A DNA stretch of 46,237 nucleotides from Actinoplanes palleronii (GTDB taxonomy: Bacteria; Actinomycetota; Actinomycetes; Mycobacteriales; Micromonosporaceae), in contig NZ_BOMS01000008.1 of the NCBI RefSeq assembly GCF_016862315.1, positions 1 to 46,237 on the forward strand, read 5' to 3'. Made by a program: the position numbers and the translations under genes. Within the stretch, counting starts at the first letter, position 1; each line of letters starts with the position of its first letter. This document shows, piece by piece, positions 1-7,752 of the stretch. The notes below the pieces were generated by a model that was not told the origin of the DNA, made no database searches, and saw nothing but the letters and a program-made list of their open reading frames with translations.

Positions 1-91
1 AAACGGACCGCGATCGGCCGGAAGATCCGCCAGGCGACCCCCAGCCATCGGCGGGCCCGGAGTCGCGCCGCCTGCGCCACCCACAGGCTTC

Positions 92-111
92 GGGTGGGGC
101 CGTCCCCACCC
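92..111. terminator. Hairpin after the first gene
   Basis: A perfect 8-bp stem (GGGTGGGG / CCCCACCC) with a 4-nt loop lies just beyond the stop codon of the minus-strand gene ending at 119. There is no T-tract, as is usual for actinobacterial terminators. In positions 1-91 I see no recognisable gene. Confidence 0.55.
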
Positions 112-118
112 CCCGGGG

Positions 119-1096
119 TCAGCCGTGCATCTTCCGGGCGTGTGCCGCGACGTCGATCGGCGCGGCGTCCGGCCCCAGCAGCAGATCGACGAGCCGTTGC
201 AGGTCCGCGACGGTGAGGCGGGCGTCCCGCGTGCCGTAATACCTGTCGTAGCCCTCGTCCGCCGCCGGCCACTGGTCGCGGAACATCTCCGTGCTGGGCA
301 GCCAGTGGTCCAGCACCCGCCGGGCCAGCCGGCGCACGTCCGCGGCCGGTTCCACGAAGCGGAACGCGCCGCAGCGGATCTCCTGCTCCTGGTACCGGTC
401 GTCCCAGAATTCGAGCGTCCAGCCGGGCCAGCGCGCGAAGAACCGCTCGGCCAGCCCGTCCACCGGATCGATCGACCACACGCCGGCGGTCCGGGTGACC
501 GGGTCCAGATGCAGGCCTCCGCCCGGAACGTCGGGCAGCTCGGCGACCTGGGCCAGCTCGGACAGCTGGCCGAGGAGCGCCGGCCCGATCTCCCAGGGCT
601 TGTACGGCGCCGGCCAATACGTCACCGCACCCACGCTGACCAGGTAATGCCAGCGCGGCGGATCGTCCGCGCCGGGGCGCACCCAGTGGAACAGGTCGTC
701 GTTCGTCCACGGTTCCCGCCGCACGACGGCACGGTCCAGGCCCAGCGCGTCGGTGACGTCCGAGATCCCGTTGTACGCCCAGCGCACCACCCAGCCCGGC
801 CAGACCCGCCGGCACGCCTCGATCAGGGCCCGCCGCCGCGCGTAGTCGGCGGACACGAAGAACAGCAGCTCCCGCGCGTCCAGGTCGATCAGCGCGCCCG
901 CCTCGGCCCACGACTCGTGCTGCCAGACCTCGGGCGTCCAGGCCGGCCACGAACCGCTGCGGAACATCGCCACCGCGGGTCCGGGGCCGAGCGCCAGCCA
1001 CGCGTCGAGGCTGTACCCCATGCCGTTCGATCCATAGTGGGTCCAGAGACCGTCCTGTCTGATGGCGACGTTCGCGCGTGATCCCACGCCGGGCAT
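119..1096 (-). CDS. Unrecognised soluble protein
   Basis: I do not recognise this protein of about 325 residues. It has no signal peptide or membrane segment. It is rich in Trp, Asp and Arg, with repeated W-P-G-W patches (WPGWVVRWAYNG, WPGWTLEFWDD). It reads as two similar halves, each with an acidic strand followed by a Trp-rich strand, so it may be an internal duplication. The frame stays open to a GTG at 1153, but the ATG at 1096 is preferred because the longer start would abut the divergent lipase start at 1154. A TAGGAT -10-like box directly abuts this ATG, so a leaderless start at the GTG at 1087 is also possible. Function unknown. Confidence 0.7.
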   Translation of the reverse strand: MPGVGSRANVAIRQDGLWTHYGSNGMGYSLDAWLALGPGPAVAMFRSGSWPAWTPEVWQHESWAEAGALIDLDARELLFFVSADYARRRALIEACRRVWPGWVVRWAYNGISDVTDALGLDRAVVRREPWTNDDLFHWVRPGADDPPRWHYLVSVGAVTYWPAPYKPWEIGPALLGQLSELAQVAELPDVPGGGLHLDPVTRTAGVWSIDPVDGLAERFFARWPGWTLEFWDDRYQEQEIRCGAFRFVEPAADVRRLARRVLDHWLPSTEMFRDQWPAADEGYDRYYGTRDARLTVADLQRLVDLLLGPDAAPIDVAAHARKMHG

Positions 1097-1101
1097 CCTA
1101 G

Positions 1102-1120
1102 GTCGTGTCCCGGAACCCGC
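1102..1120 (-). promoter_or_regulatory. 19-bp motif shared with the methyltransferase upstream region
   Basis: The minus-strand sequence GCGGGTTCCGGGACACGAC just upstream of the first gene is identical to the sequence at 14721-14739, upstream of the methyltransferase gene. In this copy it is followed by CTAGGAT, a possible -10 element. It may be a promoter or operator shared by the two genes; this is inference only. Confidence 0.35.
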
Positions 1121-1153
1121 ACCGCCCGTCGCGGGTGGCTCGTTTCCGACCAC

Positions 1154-2074
1154 GTGAGTCTTGCGATCTTGTTATCCGCCACCCTCCTGGCCCTTCCGGT
1201 CACTCCTGCGACCCCGGCGACGACCGGAACTGATCTGCACTGCACCGGGGACCCGGCGGCCAGTGCCCGCGCCGGCCGTACCCCGGTCCTGCTGATCCAC
1301 GGCACCACCTCCACCGCCCGGGCGAACTTCTCCTGGAACTGGGCCCGGGCCTTCGACGCGGAGGGCCGCGCACACTGCGAGATCGACCTGCCGGACAGCG
1401 GCAACGGCGACGTCCAGGTCGCCGCCGAGCGGGTCACCTACGCCATCCGCGAGCTGCACCACGCCACCGGCGCCAGGATCGACCTGCTCGGGCACAGCCA
1501 GGGCGGGATGCTCGGCCGCTGGGCGTTCCAGCACCACCCGGACACCCGGGCGATGGTCGACGACTACGTGTCCCTCGCGGCCTCGAACCACGGCACGCAG
1601 GAGTTCGTGGTGCAGTGCGCGGCGCAGACGGTGTGCTCGGCGGCGTACTGGCAGCAGCGGGCCGGGTCGGCGTTCCTGACCGCGTTGAATCAGGGGCCGC
1701 AGACCTGGCCGGGTGTCGACTACACGCAGCTCTACACGCGCTACGACGAGATCATCCTGCCGTACCGGCTCTCCGCGCTGCCGCCGGCACGCAACGTCAG
1801 CAACATCGCGGTGCAGGAGCTCTGCCCGCTGGAGACGGTCGAGCACTTCGGGATGGCCTACGACAACGCGGCCTGGCTGCTCGGCATCGACGCGTTCCGG
1901 CACCCCGGACCGGCCCGGCTGTCCCGGGTGAGCCGGGCGACCTGCGGGTGGCCGTTCATGCCGGCGGTCGACCCGATCCGGTTCCCGGGCAACGCCGCCG
2001 CGGCGCTGGCCCAGAGCGCCCGCTCCATGCTGTCCACCCCGCAACTGACCGCGGAGCCACCCCTGCGGAGTTAA
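1154..2074 (+). CDS. Secreted alpha/beta-hydrolase lipase
   Basis: A predicted secreted triacylglycerol lipase or esterase. Residues 1-23 form a hydrophobic leader, unusual in lacking a basic n-region. The mature part has the alpha/beta-hydrolase features of the actinobacterial lipase family: the VLLIHG oxyanion strand (45-50), the nucleophile elbow GHSQGG with Ser115, an acidic residue in LYTRYDEIILPY and a late His in VEHFGMAYD. Several cysteines (C30, C75 and later) suggest disulfides in an exported enzyme. The GTG start at 1154 is the only in-frame start that keeps the leader, and no good ribosome site precedes it. The ABC exporter follows 43 bp later behind its own promoter. Confidence 0.85.
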   Translation: MSLAILLSATLLALPVTPATPATTGTDLHCTGDPAASARAGRTPVLLIHGTTSTARANFSWNWARAFDAEGRAHCEIDLPDSGNGDVQVAAERVTYAIRELHHATGARIDLLGHSQGGMLGRWAFQHHPDTRAMVDDYVSLAASNHGTQEFVVQCAAQTVCSAAYWQQRAGSAFLTALNQGPQTWPGVDYTQLYTRYDEIILPYRLSALPPARNVSNIAVQELCPLETVEHFGMAYDNAAWLLGIDAFRHPGPARLSRVSRATCGWPFMPAVDPIRFPGNAAAALAQSARSMLSTPQLTAEPPLRS

Positions 2075-2079
2075 ACGAC

Positions 2080-2110
2080 TTGACCTCAACCTTGGGTCAG
2101 GTGTGACGGT
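2080..2110 (+). promoter_or_regulatory. MerR-type promoter for the ABC exporter
   Basis: A TTGACC -35 box (2080-2085) is separated by 19 bp from a GACGGT -10-like box (2105-2110). The spacer carries an inverted repeat, TGACC N9 GGTCA (2081-2099). A 19-bp spacer with an internal dyad is the hallmark of promoters remodelled by MerR-family activators. The -10 lies 7 bp before ATG 2118, which implies a leaderless mRNA. No merR gene is nearby, so the regulator would be encoded elsewhere. Confidence 0.5.
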
Positions 2111-2117
2111 AGCCGTC

Positions 2118-3995
2118 ATGAGCATGGAGATGGCGGCCTGGAACTCGATGTACCACGCGATGCACCAGCGGAACGACAAACGACCGTTCTCCCTGGCGAC
2201 GCTGAGACGGATAGCCGCGTTCGCCCGGCCGCACCGGCGGCAGATCATCGGATTCCTGCTGCTCAGCGTCGTCACCGCGGTCCTGTCGGTGGCCACGCCG
2301 GTGCTGGCCGGGCGGGTGGTCAACGCGATCGTCGACCGCGCCGCCGCGGCCGTCGTGATCGGCCTGGCGGTGGCGATCGCGGTCGCCGCGCTCAGCGAGT
2401 CGGGGCTCGGACTGGTCCAGCGGTGGTTCTCCGCGCGGATCGGTGAGGGGCTGATCCTGGACCTGCGGACCACGGTCTTCGACCACGTGCAGCGGATGCC
2501 TGTCGCGTTCTTCACCCGGACCCGGACCGGCGCGCTGGTGAGCCGGCTGAACAACGACGTGATCGGCGCGCAGCGGGCGTTCAGCGACACCCTGTCCGGG
2601 GTGGTCGGCAACGTCGTCACGCTGATCCTGACGCTGATCGTGATGATCGGCATCTCCTGGCAGATCACCCTGCTGGCGCTGGTGCTGTTGCCGATCTTCG
2701 TCTGGCCGGCCCGCCGGATGGGCGGCCGGCTGGCCCAGCTGGAACGGGAGGCCGCCGAGCACAACGCGGCGATGGGCACCCAGATGACCGAGCGGTTCTC
2801 GGCGCCGGGCGCGACGCTGGTCAAGCTGTACGGCCGCCCCGACGCCGAGTCCGCCGAGTTCGCCGCCCGGGCCCGGCGCGTCCGGGACATCGGGGTACGC
2901 ACCGCGATGACCCAGACGGTCTTCATGACCGCCCTGCTCTCGGTCTCCGGGGTCGCCATCGCCCTGGTCTACGGCCTCGGCGGCTTCTACGCGCTGCGCG
3001 GCACCCTCGAGCCGGGTGCCGTGGTCGCGATGGCCATCCTGCTCACCCGGCTCTACGCCCCGCTGACCGCGCTGGCCAGCGCCCGGGTCGAGGTGATGAG
3101 CGCGCTGGTCAGCTTCGAGCGGGTGTTCGAGGTGCTCGACCTGAAACCGCTGATCGAGGAGAAGCCTGACGCGCGGACGGTGCCGGACGGGCCGGTGTCG
3201 GTGGAGTTCGACGCGGTGCGGTTCGCCTACCCGTCGGCGGACAAGGTCTCGCTGGCCTCGCTGGAGGAGGTGGCGACGCTGGACACCCGGGGTGGCGTCG
3301 AGGTGCTGCACGAGGTGTCGTTCACCGCCGAGCCCGGGCAGATGGTGGCCCTGGTCGGCTCGTCCGGGGCCGGCAAGTCGACGATGGCGAGCCTGCTGCC
3401 CCGGCTCTACGACGCGGAGTCCGGCGCGGTCCGGCTGTCCGGGGTGGACGTGCGTGACCTCAGCGCCGCGTCGCTGCGGGCCACGCTCGGCATGGTCACC
3501 CAGGACGGGCACCTGTTCCACGACTCAGTCCGGGCGAACCTGCTGCTGGCCCGCCCCGAGGCGACCGAGGAGGAGATCTGGGAGGTGCTGCGCCGGGCGC
3601 ACGTCGCCGACCTGATCGAGGCGCTGCCGGACGGCTTGGACACGGTGGTCGGCGAGCGCGGCTACCGGCTCTCCGGCGGGGAACGGCAGCGGCTGACCAT
3701 CGCCCGGCTGCTGCTGGCCCGCCCGCGGGTGGTGGTGCTGGACGAGGCGACCGCACACCTCGACTCCACCTCGGAGCAGGCGGTGCAGGCGGCACTCGGC
3801 GAGGCCCTGGCCGGCCGGACCGCCGTGGTGATCGCGCACCGGCTGTCCACGGTCCGGGCCGCCGACCAGATCCTGGTGATCGAGGAGGGCCGGGTGCTGG
3901 AACGCGGCACCCACCAGTCCCTGCTCGCCGCCGGCGGCCGCTACCAGGAGCTCTACCGCACCCAGTTCGATCAGGGGGACAAGGTGCCTGCCTGA
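2118..3995 (+). CDS. ABC exporter, fused permease and ATPase
   Basis: A half-size ABC exporter of about 625 residues that should act as a dimer in the membrane, moving a drug, lipid or peptide. The N-terminal half holds the six-helix type-1 exporter permease domain (VVTAVLSVATPVLAGRVVN and later helices). The C-terminal half is the ATPase: Walker A GSSGAGKS, Q-loop VTQDGHLF, signature LSGGERQR, Walker B VVVLDEAT and the H-loop IAHRLS. The start is placed at ATG 2118 (MSMEMAAW) rather than GTG 2103, because 2103 lies inside the promoter spacer and the -10 spacing predicts a leaderless transcript. The substrate cannot be read from sequence. The 3' end overlaps the end of the convergent monooxygenase gene. 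Confidence 0.9.
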   Translation: MSMEMAAWNSMYHAMHQRNDKRPFSLATLRRIAAFARPHRRQIIGFLLLSVVTAVLSVATPVLAGRVVNAIVDRAAAAVVIGLAVAIAVAALSESGLGLVQRWFSARIGEGLILDLRTTVFDHVQRMPVAFFTRTRTGALVSRLNNDVIGAQRAFSDTLSGVVGNVVTLILTLIVMIGISWQITLLALVLLPIFVWPARRMGGRLAQLEREAAEHNAAMGTQMTERFSAPGATLVKLYGRPDAESAEFAARARRVRDIGVRTAMTQTVFMTALLSVSGVAIALVYGLGGFYALRGTLEPGAVVAMAILLTRLYAPLTALASARVEVMSALVSFERVFEVLDLKPLIEEKPDARTVPDGPVSVEFDAVRFAYPSADKVSLASLEEVATLDTRGGVEVLHEVSFTAEPGQMVALVGSSGAGKSTMASLLPRLYDAESGAVRLSGVDVRDLSAASLRATLGMVTQDGHLFHDSVRANLLLARPEATEEEIWEVLRRAHVADLIEALPDGLDTVVGERGYRLSGGERQRLTIARLLLARPRVVVLDEATAHLDSTSEQAVQAALGEALAGRTAVVIAHRLSTVRAADQILVIEEGRVLERGTHQSLLAAGGRYQELYRTQFDQGDKVPA

Positions 3996-5181
3996 TCGCG
4001 GAACCCGTCCGGGCGGACCGGCACGCCGTCGACGACGTGCGGCGCCCGTCCCGCAGCAGCCCGAGGTCCAGGCCGGGGATCCGATCGCCGTGGTCGAGCC
4101 CGGCCACCCGCTCGGCCAGCGCTGCCGGGTCGGCGAACTCGGCGAAGACCTCGCGCAGCGCGGCCACGTCCTCGTCCGGCACGAACAGCACCCCCTGCGC
4201 CCGGGTGGACTGCAGGACCCGGGCGGCGACCGGGTGCCGCTCGGCGTGGTAGCTGTCCAGCAGCTCGTCGCCGGACTCGCCGCGGATCACCTCGGCGAGC
4301 TTCCAGCCCAGGTTGAAGGCGTCCTGCAGACCCAGGTTGAGGCCCTGACCACCGGCCGGCGAGTGGATGTGCGCGGCGTCGCCGGCCAGCAGCACCCGGC
4401 CGGTGCGGTACCGCGTGGCCTGCCGGGTGGCGTCGGTGAACCGGCTGGCCCAGCGCACCTCGTCCAGCACCAGCGACTCGGCCGCCAGGGCCGCGGCGAT
4501 CTCGGCGTCCGGGATCGGATCGTCGCGCCCGGCCGCCGACTGCACCGGACCGGCCGCCAGCATGCGGAAGATCCCGTCGCCCAGCGGCAGCACGGTCAGC
4601 ATCCCGTCACCCTTCGGCGCCGGCAACTCCCACCCCTGCGGGCCACCCCCGGCCAGCGAGACGTCCGCGACCAGGGCACAGACCCGGCCGTCCCGGCCTT
4701 CAAAATCAACACCAGACCGCTTTCGTACGACACTCCGCGCGCCGTCGCAGCCCACCAGATACCCGGCCCGCTCGCCGTGCACCGTCACCCCGGTCTCGTC
4801 CTGACCGAAAGAGTCCAGCGCCGCGCCGTAGCGGATCTCGGCGCCGAGCGACAGCGCCCAGTCGGCCAGCCGCGCCTCGACCCGGGCCTGCGGGATGCCG
4901 ACCTGGTACGGGTACGGCGTGTCCAGCACCGAGTAGTCGAGCGGGATCCCGGCGAAGTGCCCGCGCGGCAGCAGCACCGGCGCCTCGGCCAGGATCTCGT
5001 CGAGCAGTCCCCGGGAGGCGAGCACCTCGGCCGAGCGCGGCTGCAGGTTGAGCGCCTTGGACTGCCCGGTGCGCTCGGCCAGCCGCTCCAGCACCAGGAC
5101 CCGCGCCCCGCCGAGCGCCAGCTCCCCGGCCAGCATCAACCCGGTCGGCCCGGCCCCCGCCACGATCACGTCGTAGTTCAT
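3971..5181 (-). CDS. FAD-dependent monooxygenase with disrupted 3' end
   Basis: A flavoprotein aromatic hydroxylase of the PgaE/Rox type that would hydroxylate a drug-like or polyketide substrate using NAD(P)H and O2. The N-terminus has the Rossmann motif GAGPTGLMLAGELA. Further motifs are GCDGARSVVRK and GRVLLAGDAAHIHSPAGGQG, the DG and GD motifs that bind FAD. As written, the frame leaves recognisable sequence after LDLGLLRDGR near 4044 and runs on to 3496 as Arg/Pro-rich text antisense to the ABC gene. Adding one base near 4041-4046 restores a plausible tail (VVDGVPVRPDGFRD) that stops at 3971. In either reading the usual C-terminal thioredoxin-like domain is missing or much reduced. The ATG overlaps the stop of the upstream gene (ATGA). 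Confidence 0.7.
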
Positions 5182-5825
5182 GCGCGCAGGTCCCGTTTCT
5201 TCGTGTAGTAGAGGTGGAACACGAAGGTCGGCGCCACCAGGATCGGCCAGCTGACGTTGAGCACGGCGGTGGCGAGGTCGATCGGCAGCAGGTAGGCCGC
5301 GGTCAGCGTGACGATCACGTTGAGCAGCCCGGCGACGCCCCAGACGAAGGTGATCACCCGTAGGCCGTGCCGGAAGGCCCGGTCGGTGTCCCACTTGCTC
5401 TCCCAGGCCGCGAGTCCGGCCGGGCCGACCTTGGCCAGCACGAACGCCCGGATGAGGTACATCGTGGCGGGGCGGCCGACGAAGACCGACGCGAGCAGCC
5501 AGACCGCGATCAGGCCGCCGAGCAGGCCGCCCCAGGCGTCCCGGATCAGCATCGTCCGGGCGTCGCCGGTCATCGCCGAGACGCCCAGGCTGAGCGCGAC
5601 CACCGAGAGCACGAAGATCGCCAGGAAGTCGACGGTCCGGGACCGGGTGAACCGGACGATCACCATGACCACCGGCACGACGCCGGAGAGCAGCAGCGAC
5701 CACCACTGGTCGACGCCGGCAGCGCGCAGGCCGTAGAAGACCACGAGCGGCAGACCGAAGTCGATCAGCAGCGGGAGGAGCAGGGACATCCGGTTCGGGG
5801 TGCGCGGCGGAGCGGTCGTGGTCAT
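5178..5825 (-). CDS. VC0807-like integral membrane protein
   Basis: A 215-residue membrane protein with about six hydrophobic helices (LLLPLLIDFGLPLVVFYGL, LLLSGVVPVVMVIV, FLAIFVLSVVALSLGV, LLGGLIAVWLLASVFVG, VITFVWGVAGLLNVIVTL, LATAVLNVSWPILVAPTFVF). It resembles the VC0807 family, often found next to TetR regulators in actinobacteria; no biochemical role is established. Its start overlaps the TetR stop and its stop overlaps the monooxygenase start, both as ATGA, so the three genes should be translated in a coupled way. It may be an accessory membrane factor for the monooxygenase or a transporter; that is inference. Confidence 0.8.
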   Translation of the reverse strand: MTTTAPPRTPNRMSLLLPLLIDFGLPLVVFYGLRAAGVDQWWSLLLSGVVPVVMVIVRFTRSRTVDFLAIFVLSVVALSLGVSAMTGDARTMLIRDAWGGLLGGLIAVWLLASVFVGRPATMYLIRAFVLAKVGPAGLAAWESKWDTDRAFRHGLRVITFVWGVAGLLNVIVTLTAAYLLPIDLATAVLNVSWPILVAPTFVFHLYYTKKRDLRA

Positions 5826-6418
5826 GCCGGGTCCTTCCGGGTCGCGAGGGTGAAGAGCGCGACCAGCTCGGCCGCGTAGGCGTGCGGGTCGAGGTCGGGC
5901 CGGTTCGCCGCGGCGTCGATCGCGGCGCGCAGCGTCACCGCCATGACCTCGGGGTCGAACGTGCGGAACTCGCCGGCCTGCTGGCCCTCCCGGAACAGCA
6001 CGGCGAGGCGGGCCACCGGGTCGTCGGCGTCCTCGGGGCGCACCAGCGGAGTGCCGTCCTCGGTGCGGGCGGCCGCCGCGATCTCGATGACCGCCCGGAT
6101 CGCGGTCGGGTGCTCGGCGATGAACTCGAGGTTCGACTCGATGTACGCCGTCAGCAGCTCGACGCGGCCGGTGGCGGCCCGCAGGCGCTTGCCCATGTGC
6201 TCGGCGGCCTCGGTGAGCACCGCGCCCACCACGGCTCGGACCAGGTCGGCCTTGTCGTCGAAGTGGTACGAGATCAACCGGGTGCTGCTGATCCCGGCCC
6301 GCTTGGCGATGCGGGCGAAGGAGGCGTTGCCGTAGCCCAGCTCGGCGATCGTGTCGATCGCCGCGGTGACGATCTGCGCCCGCCGGGCGGCCGCCGCGAC
6401 CGTGTCGTTTACTCGCAT
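5822..6418 (-). CDS. TetR-family repressor of the monooxygenase operon
   Basis: A TetR/AcrR regulator of 198 residues. The N-terminal HTH is clear: IVTAAIDTIAELGYGNASFARIAKRAGIS, then STRLISYHFDDKADLVRAVV, the usual recognition-helix and YHFDDK hallmark. The C-terminal ligand domain is helical and divergent. The ATG at 6418 is chosen, not the upstream in-frame start at 6508, because the -10 box TAAAAA ends 7 bp before this ATG (leaderless) and palindromic operators cover the promoter. It probably represses its own three-gene operon and may affect the divergent oxidoreductase. Confidence 0.88.
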   Translation of the reverse strand: MRVNDTVAAAARRAQIVTAAIDTIAELGYGNASFARIAKRAGISSTRLISYHFDDKADLVRAVVGAVLTEAAEHMGKRLRAATGRVELLTAYIESNLEFIAEHPTAIRAVIEIAAAARTEDGTPLVRPEDADDPVARLAVLFREGQQAGEFRTFDPEVMAVTLRAAIDAAANRPDLDPHAYAAELVALFTLATRKDPA

Positions 6419-6425
6419 GAGTAAA
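6408..6425. promoter_or_regulatory. TetR operator overlapping the start codon
   Basis: TTTACTC-GCAT-GAGTAAA is a perfect 7-bp inverted repeat covering the TetR start codon. With the second copy at 6429-6444 it is the likely autoregulatory operator. Confidence 0.65.
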
Positions 6426-6454
6426 TTTTTACTCGCCCGAGTAATTCTCGTCAA
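6426..6454 (-). promoter_or_regulatory. Promoter of the TetR operon with internal operator
   Basis: Read on the minus strand, TTGACG (6454-6449) and TAAAAA (6431-6426) are 17 bp apart, a good vegetative promoter. The spacer holds TTACTCG-CC-CGAGTAA (6429-6444), a perfect 7-bp dyad of the same type as the operator at 6408-6425. Binding there would block RNA polymerase. Confidence 0.65.
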
Positions 6455-6468
6455 CCCCGTCATGAGCG

Positions 6469-6534
6469 AGAGCACTGCTCTTGACATGGATCGGCGCTCG
6501 GTGTTCACTGTTTACAGGCGAGAGCAGTGCTCTC
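6469..6534 (+). promoter_or_regulatory. Promoter flanked by two AGAGCAnTGCTCT operators
   Basis: Two perfect palindromes, AGAGCACTGCTCT (6469-6481) and GAGAGCAGTGCTCTC (6520-6534), bracket a promoter with TTGACA (6481-6486) and TTCACT (6504-6509), spacing 17. The first overlaps the -35 box and the second covers the expected early transcribed region. The motif is unlike the TTACTCG dyads of the adjacent TetR, so a different TetR-type repressor probably controls the oxidoreductase gene. Confidence 0.6.
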
Positions 6535-6552
6535 TCGAACGAGGAGGACGAC

Positions 6553-6990
6553 ATGCGATACCTGGCCCCGAAGCGCGCGACGAACGCCTTCAACGACTTT
6601 GCGCGGTGGCTCACCGCGCGCGGGATCAGCCTGATGGGCAGCCGGGTCCTCGAGGTGCGCGGGCGCAAGAGCGGCGAGGTGCGCGCCACCGTGGTCAACG
6701 TCTTCACCCACGAGGGTGAGCGCTACCTGCTCGCGCCGCGCGGGCACACCCAGTGGGTGCGCAACCTGCGGGTCGCCGGCGAGGGTGAGCTGCGCCTGGG
6801 CCGGCGCCGCCAGCACTTCACCCCGGTCGAGATCGCCGACGCCGACAAGCCCGAGCTGATCCGGCTCTACCTGCGCAAGTGGGCGTGGGAGACCGGGGCG
6901 TTCTTCGACGGGCTCAAGGCCGACTCGCCGGCCGCGGACATCGCGGACGCGGCGCCCGGCTTCCCGGTCTTCCGCATCGTCCCGGGCTGA
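6553..6990 (+). CDS. Deazaflavin (F420)-dependent nitroreductase family protein
   Basis: A 145-residue Ddn-like split-barrel oxidoreductase. The family uses coenzyme F420H2, or binds related flavins, to reduce quinones and nitro compounds. The diagnostic core is visible: VLEVRGRKSGEVRATVVNVF, then GERYLLAPRGHTQWVRNLR and a basic strand LRLGRRRQHF. Start ATG 6553 is set by a strong GAGGAGG ribosome site at 6541; the open frame upstream is promoter DNA. The gene is monocistronic, faces away from the TetR operon and is likely induced when a repressor leaves the paired AGAGCAnTGCTCT sites. Confidence 0.88.
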   Translation: MRYLAPKRATNAFNDFARWLTARGISLMGSRVLEVRGRKSGEVRATVVNVFTHEGERYLLAPRGHTQWVRNLRVAGEGELRLGRRRQHFTPVEIADADKPELIRLYLRKWAWETGAFFDGLKADSPAADIADAAPGFPVFRIVPG

Positions 6991-6997
6991 GACGCGC

Positions 6998-7459
6998 TCA
7001 GCAGACCGCGCTGACCTTGCCGTCGTTCCAGCGCCAGATGGTGCCGTGCTGGAAGTGCTGGTAGTGACCCCGGCGGTCCGGGGTGACCGACTCGTCGTCG
7101 GTCGGGTAGCCGATGCACCCGGCCTCACCACGGCTGCCCTGCCACAGGTCGAGGATGCGCCCGGAGACCGCGTGCGCACCGGTCGCCTGCGACCAGTAGA
7201 TCGAGCCGCCGTCGAACTGCTGCATCCGGCCGCCGCCGGCCGCACGCTGCTCGATGCCGAGCGGGCAGCCGAGCTTGCCCTTGTCCGAGCCGACCCGTAC
7301 GTACTTCGCCAGGATCCCGCCGTGCACCCGGAGCCGGCAGTAGGTCGCGCTCTTGTCCGTGGATTCACTCTGCTCGGCCCGGGCCGCCACGGTTCCGCAC
7401 ATCGCCACGGCGGTGAAGCCGAGCGCGACCGCCGCCATTGCTCGCAGTTTCATAACCAT
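6998..7459 (-). CDS. Secreted LGFP-repeat protein
   Basis: A 153-residue exported protein with a signal peptide (KLRAMAAVALGFTAVAMCGTVAARA). The mature part carries about two LGFP repeats, recognisable from KLGCPLGIEQ, GRMQQFDGGSIYWSQATGAHAV and GCIGYPTDDE...HFQHGTIWRW. LGFP repeats occur in cell-envelope proteins of actinobacteria and are thought to help bind the wall or its glycans. Three or four cysteines suggest disulfides. It ends convergent with, and only 7 bp from, the oxidoreductase gene. Confidence 0.85.
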   Translation of the reverse strand: MVMKLRAMAAVALGFTAVAMCGTVAARAEQSESTDKSATYCRLRVHGGILAKYVRVGSDKGKLGCPLGIEQRAAGGGRMQQFDGGSIYWSQATGAHAVSGRILDLWQGSRGEAGCIGYPTDDESVTPDRRGHYQHFQHGTIWRWNDGKVSAVC

Positions 7460-7563
7460 CCATAGGTGTCGGCGGTTTCTGACTTCACATTCGTACCATT
7501 TCCGGCATACCGGAGTGCGACATTCGCCCCTAGATCAGCCCGTGGCGGAGCCTCGTCCCGAAT

Positions 7564-7672
7564 GTCCGGTAACGCGCCGGACGGCCTGGCGCCGCGCGGA
7601 CGCCGCGACGCCTCACGGGCGGGACGTGGCGCGTCGCCTGCGGACGGGAAGGCCCAGGTCGTACCGGAAAAT
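7564..7672 (-). repeat. Dispersed intergenic repeat, copy A (partial)
   Basis: Read on the minus strand it starts with ATTTTCCGGTACG, then has CCGTCCGCAGGC and GTCCCGCCCGTGAGGCG, matching the head and middle of the four other copies. The long hairpin tail is absent; instead there is a short stem, GTCCGG-TAACGCG-CCGGAC (7564-7582). It occupies much of the gap between the LGFP gene and the kinase gene; nothing else is evident in 7460-7752. Confidence 0.65.
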
Positions 7673-7752
7673 CAGCGGCCGGAAGTGAGGACCGCGTCTC
7701 GTGGATGGACCACGGTGACCACCTTTTTGGTTTCGGCGATTAGCATGGCCCG

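Noticed and set aside
4090..5208. Plus-strand open frame over the monooxygenase gene
   Set aside because: It is rich in Arg, Gln, Val and Pro with no domain; the opposite strand encodes clear FAD motifs.
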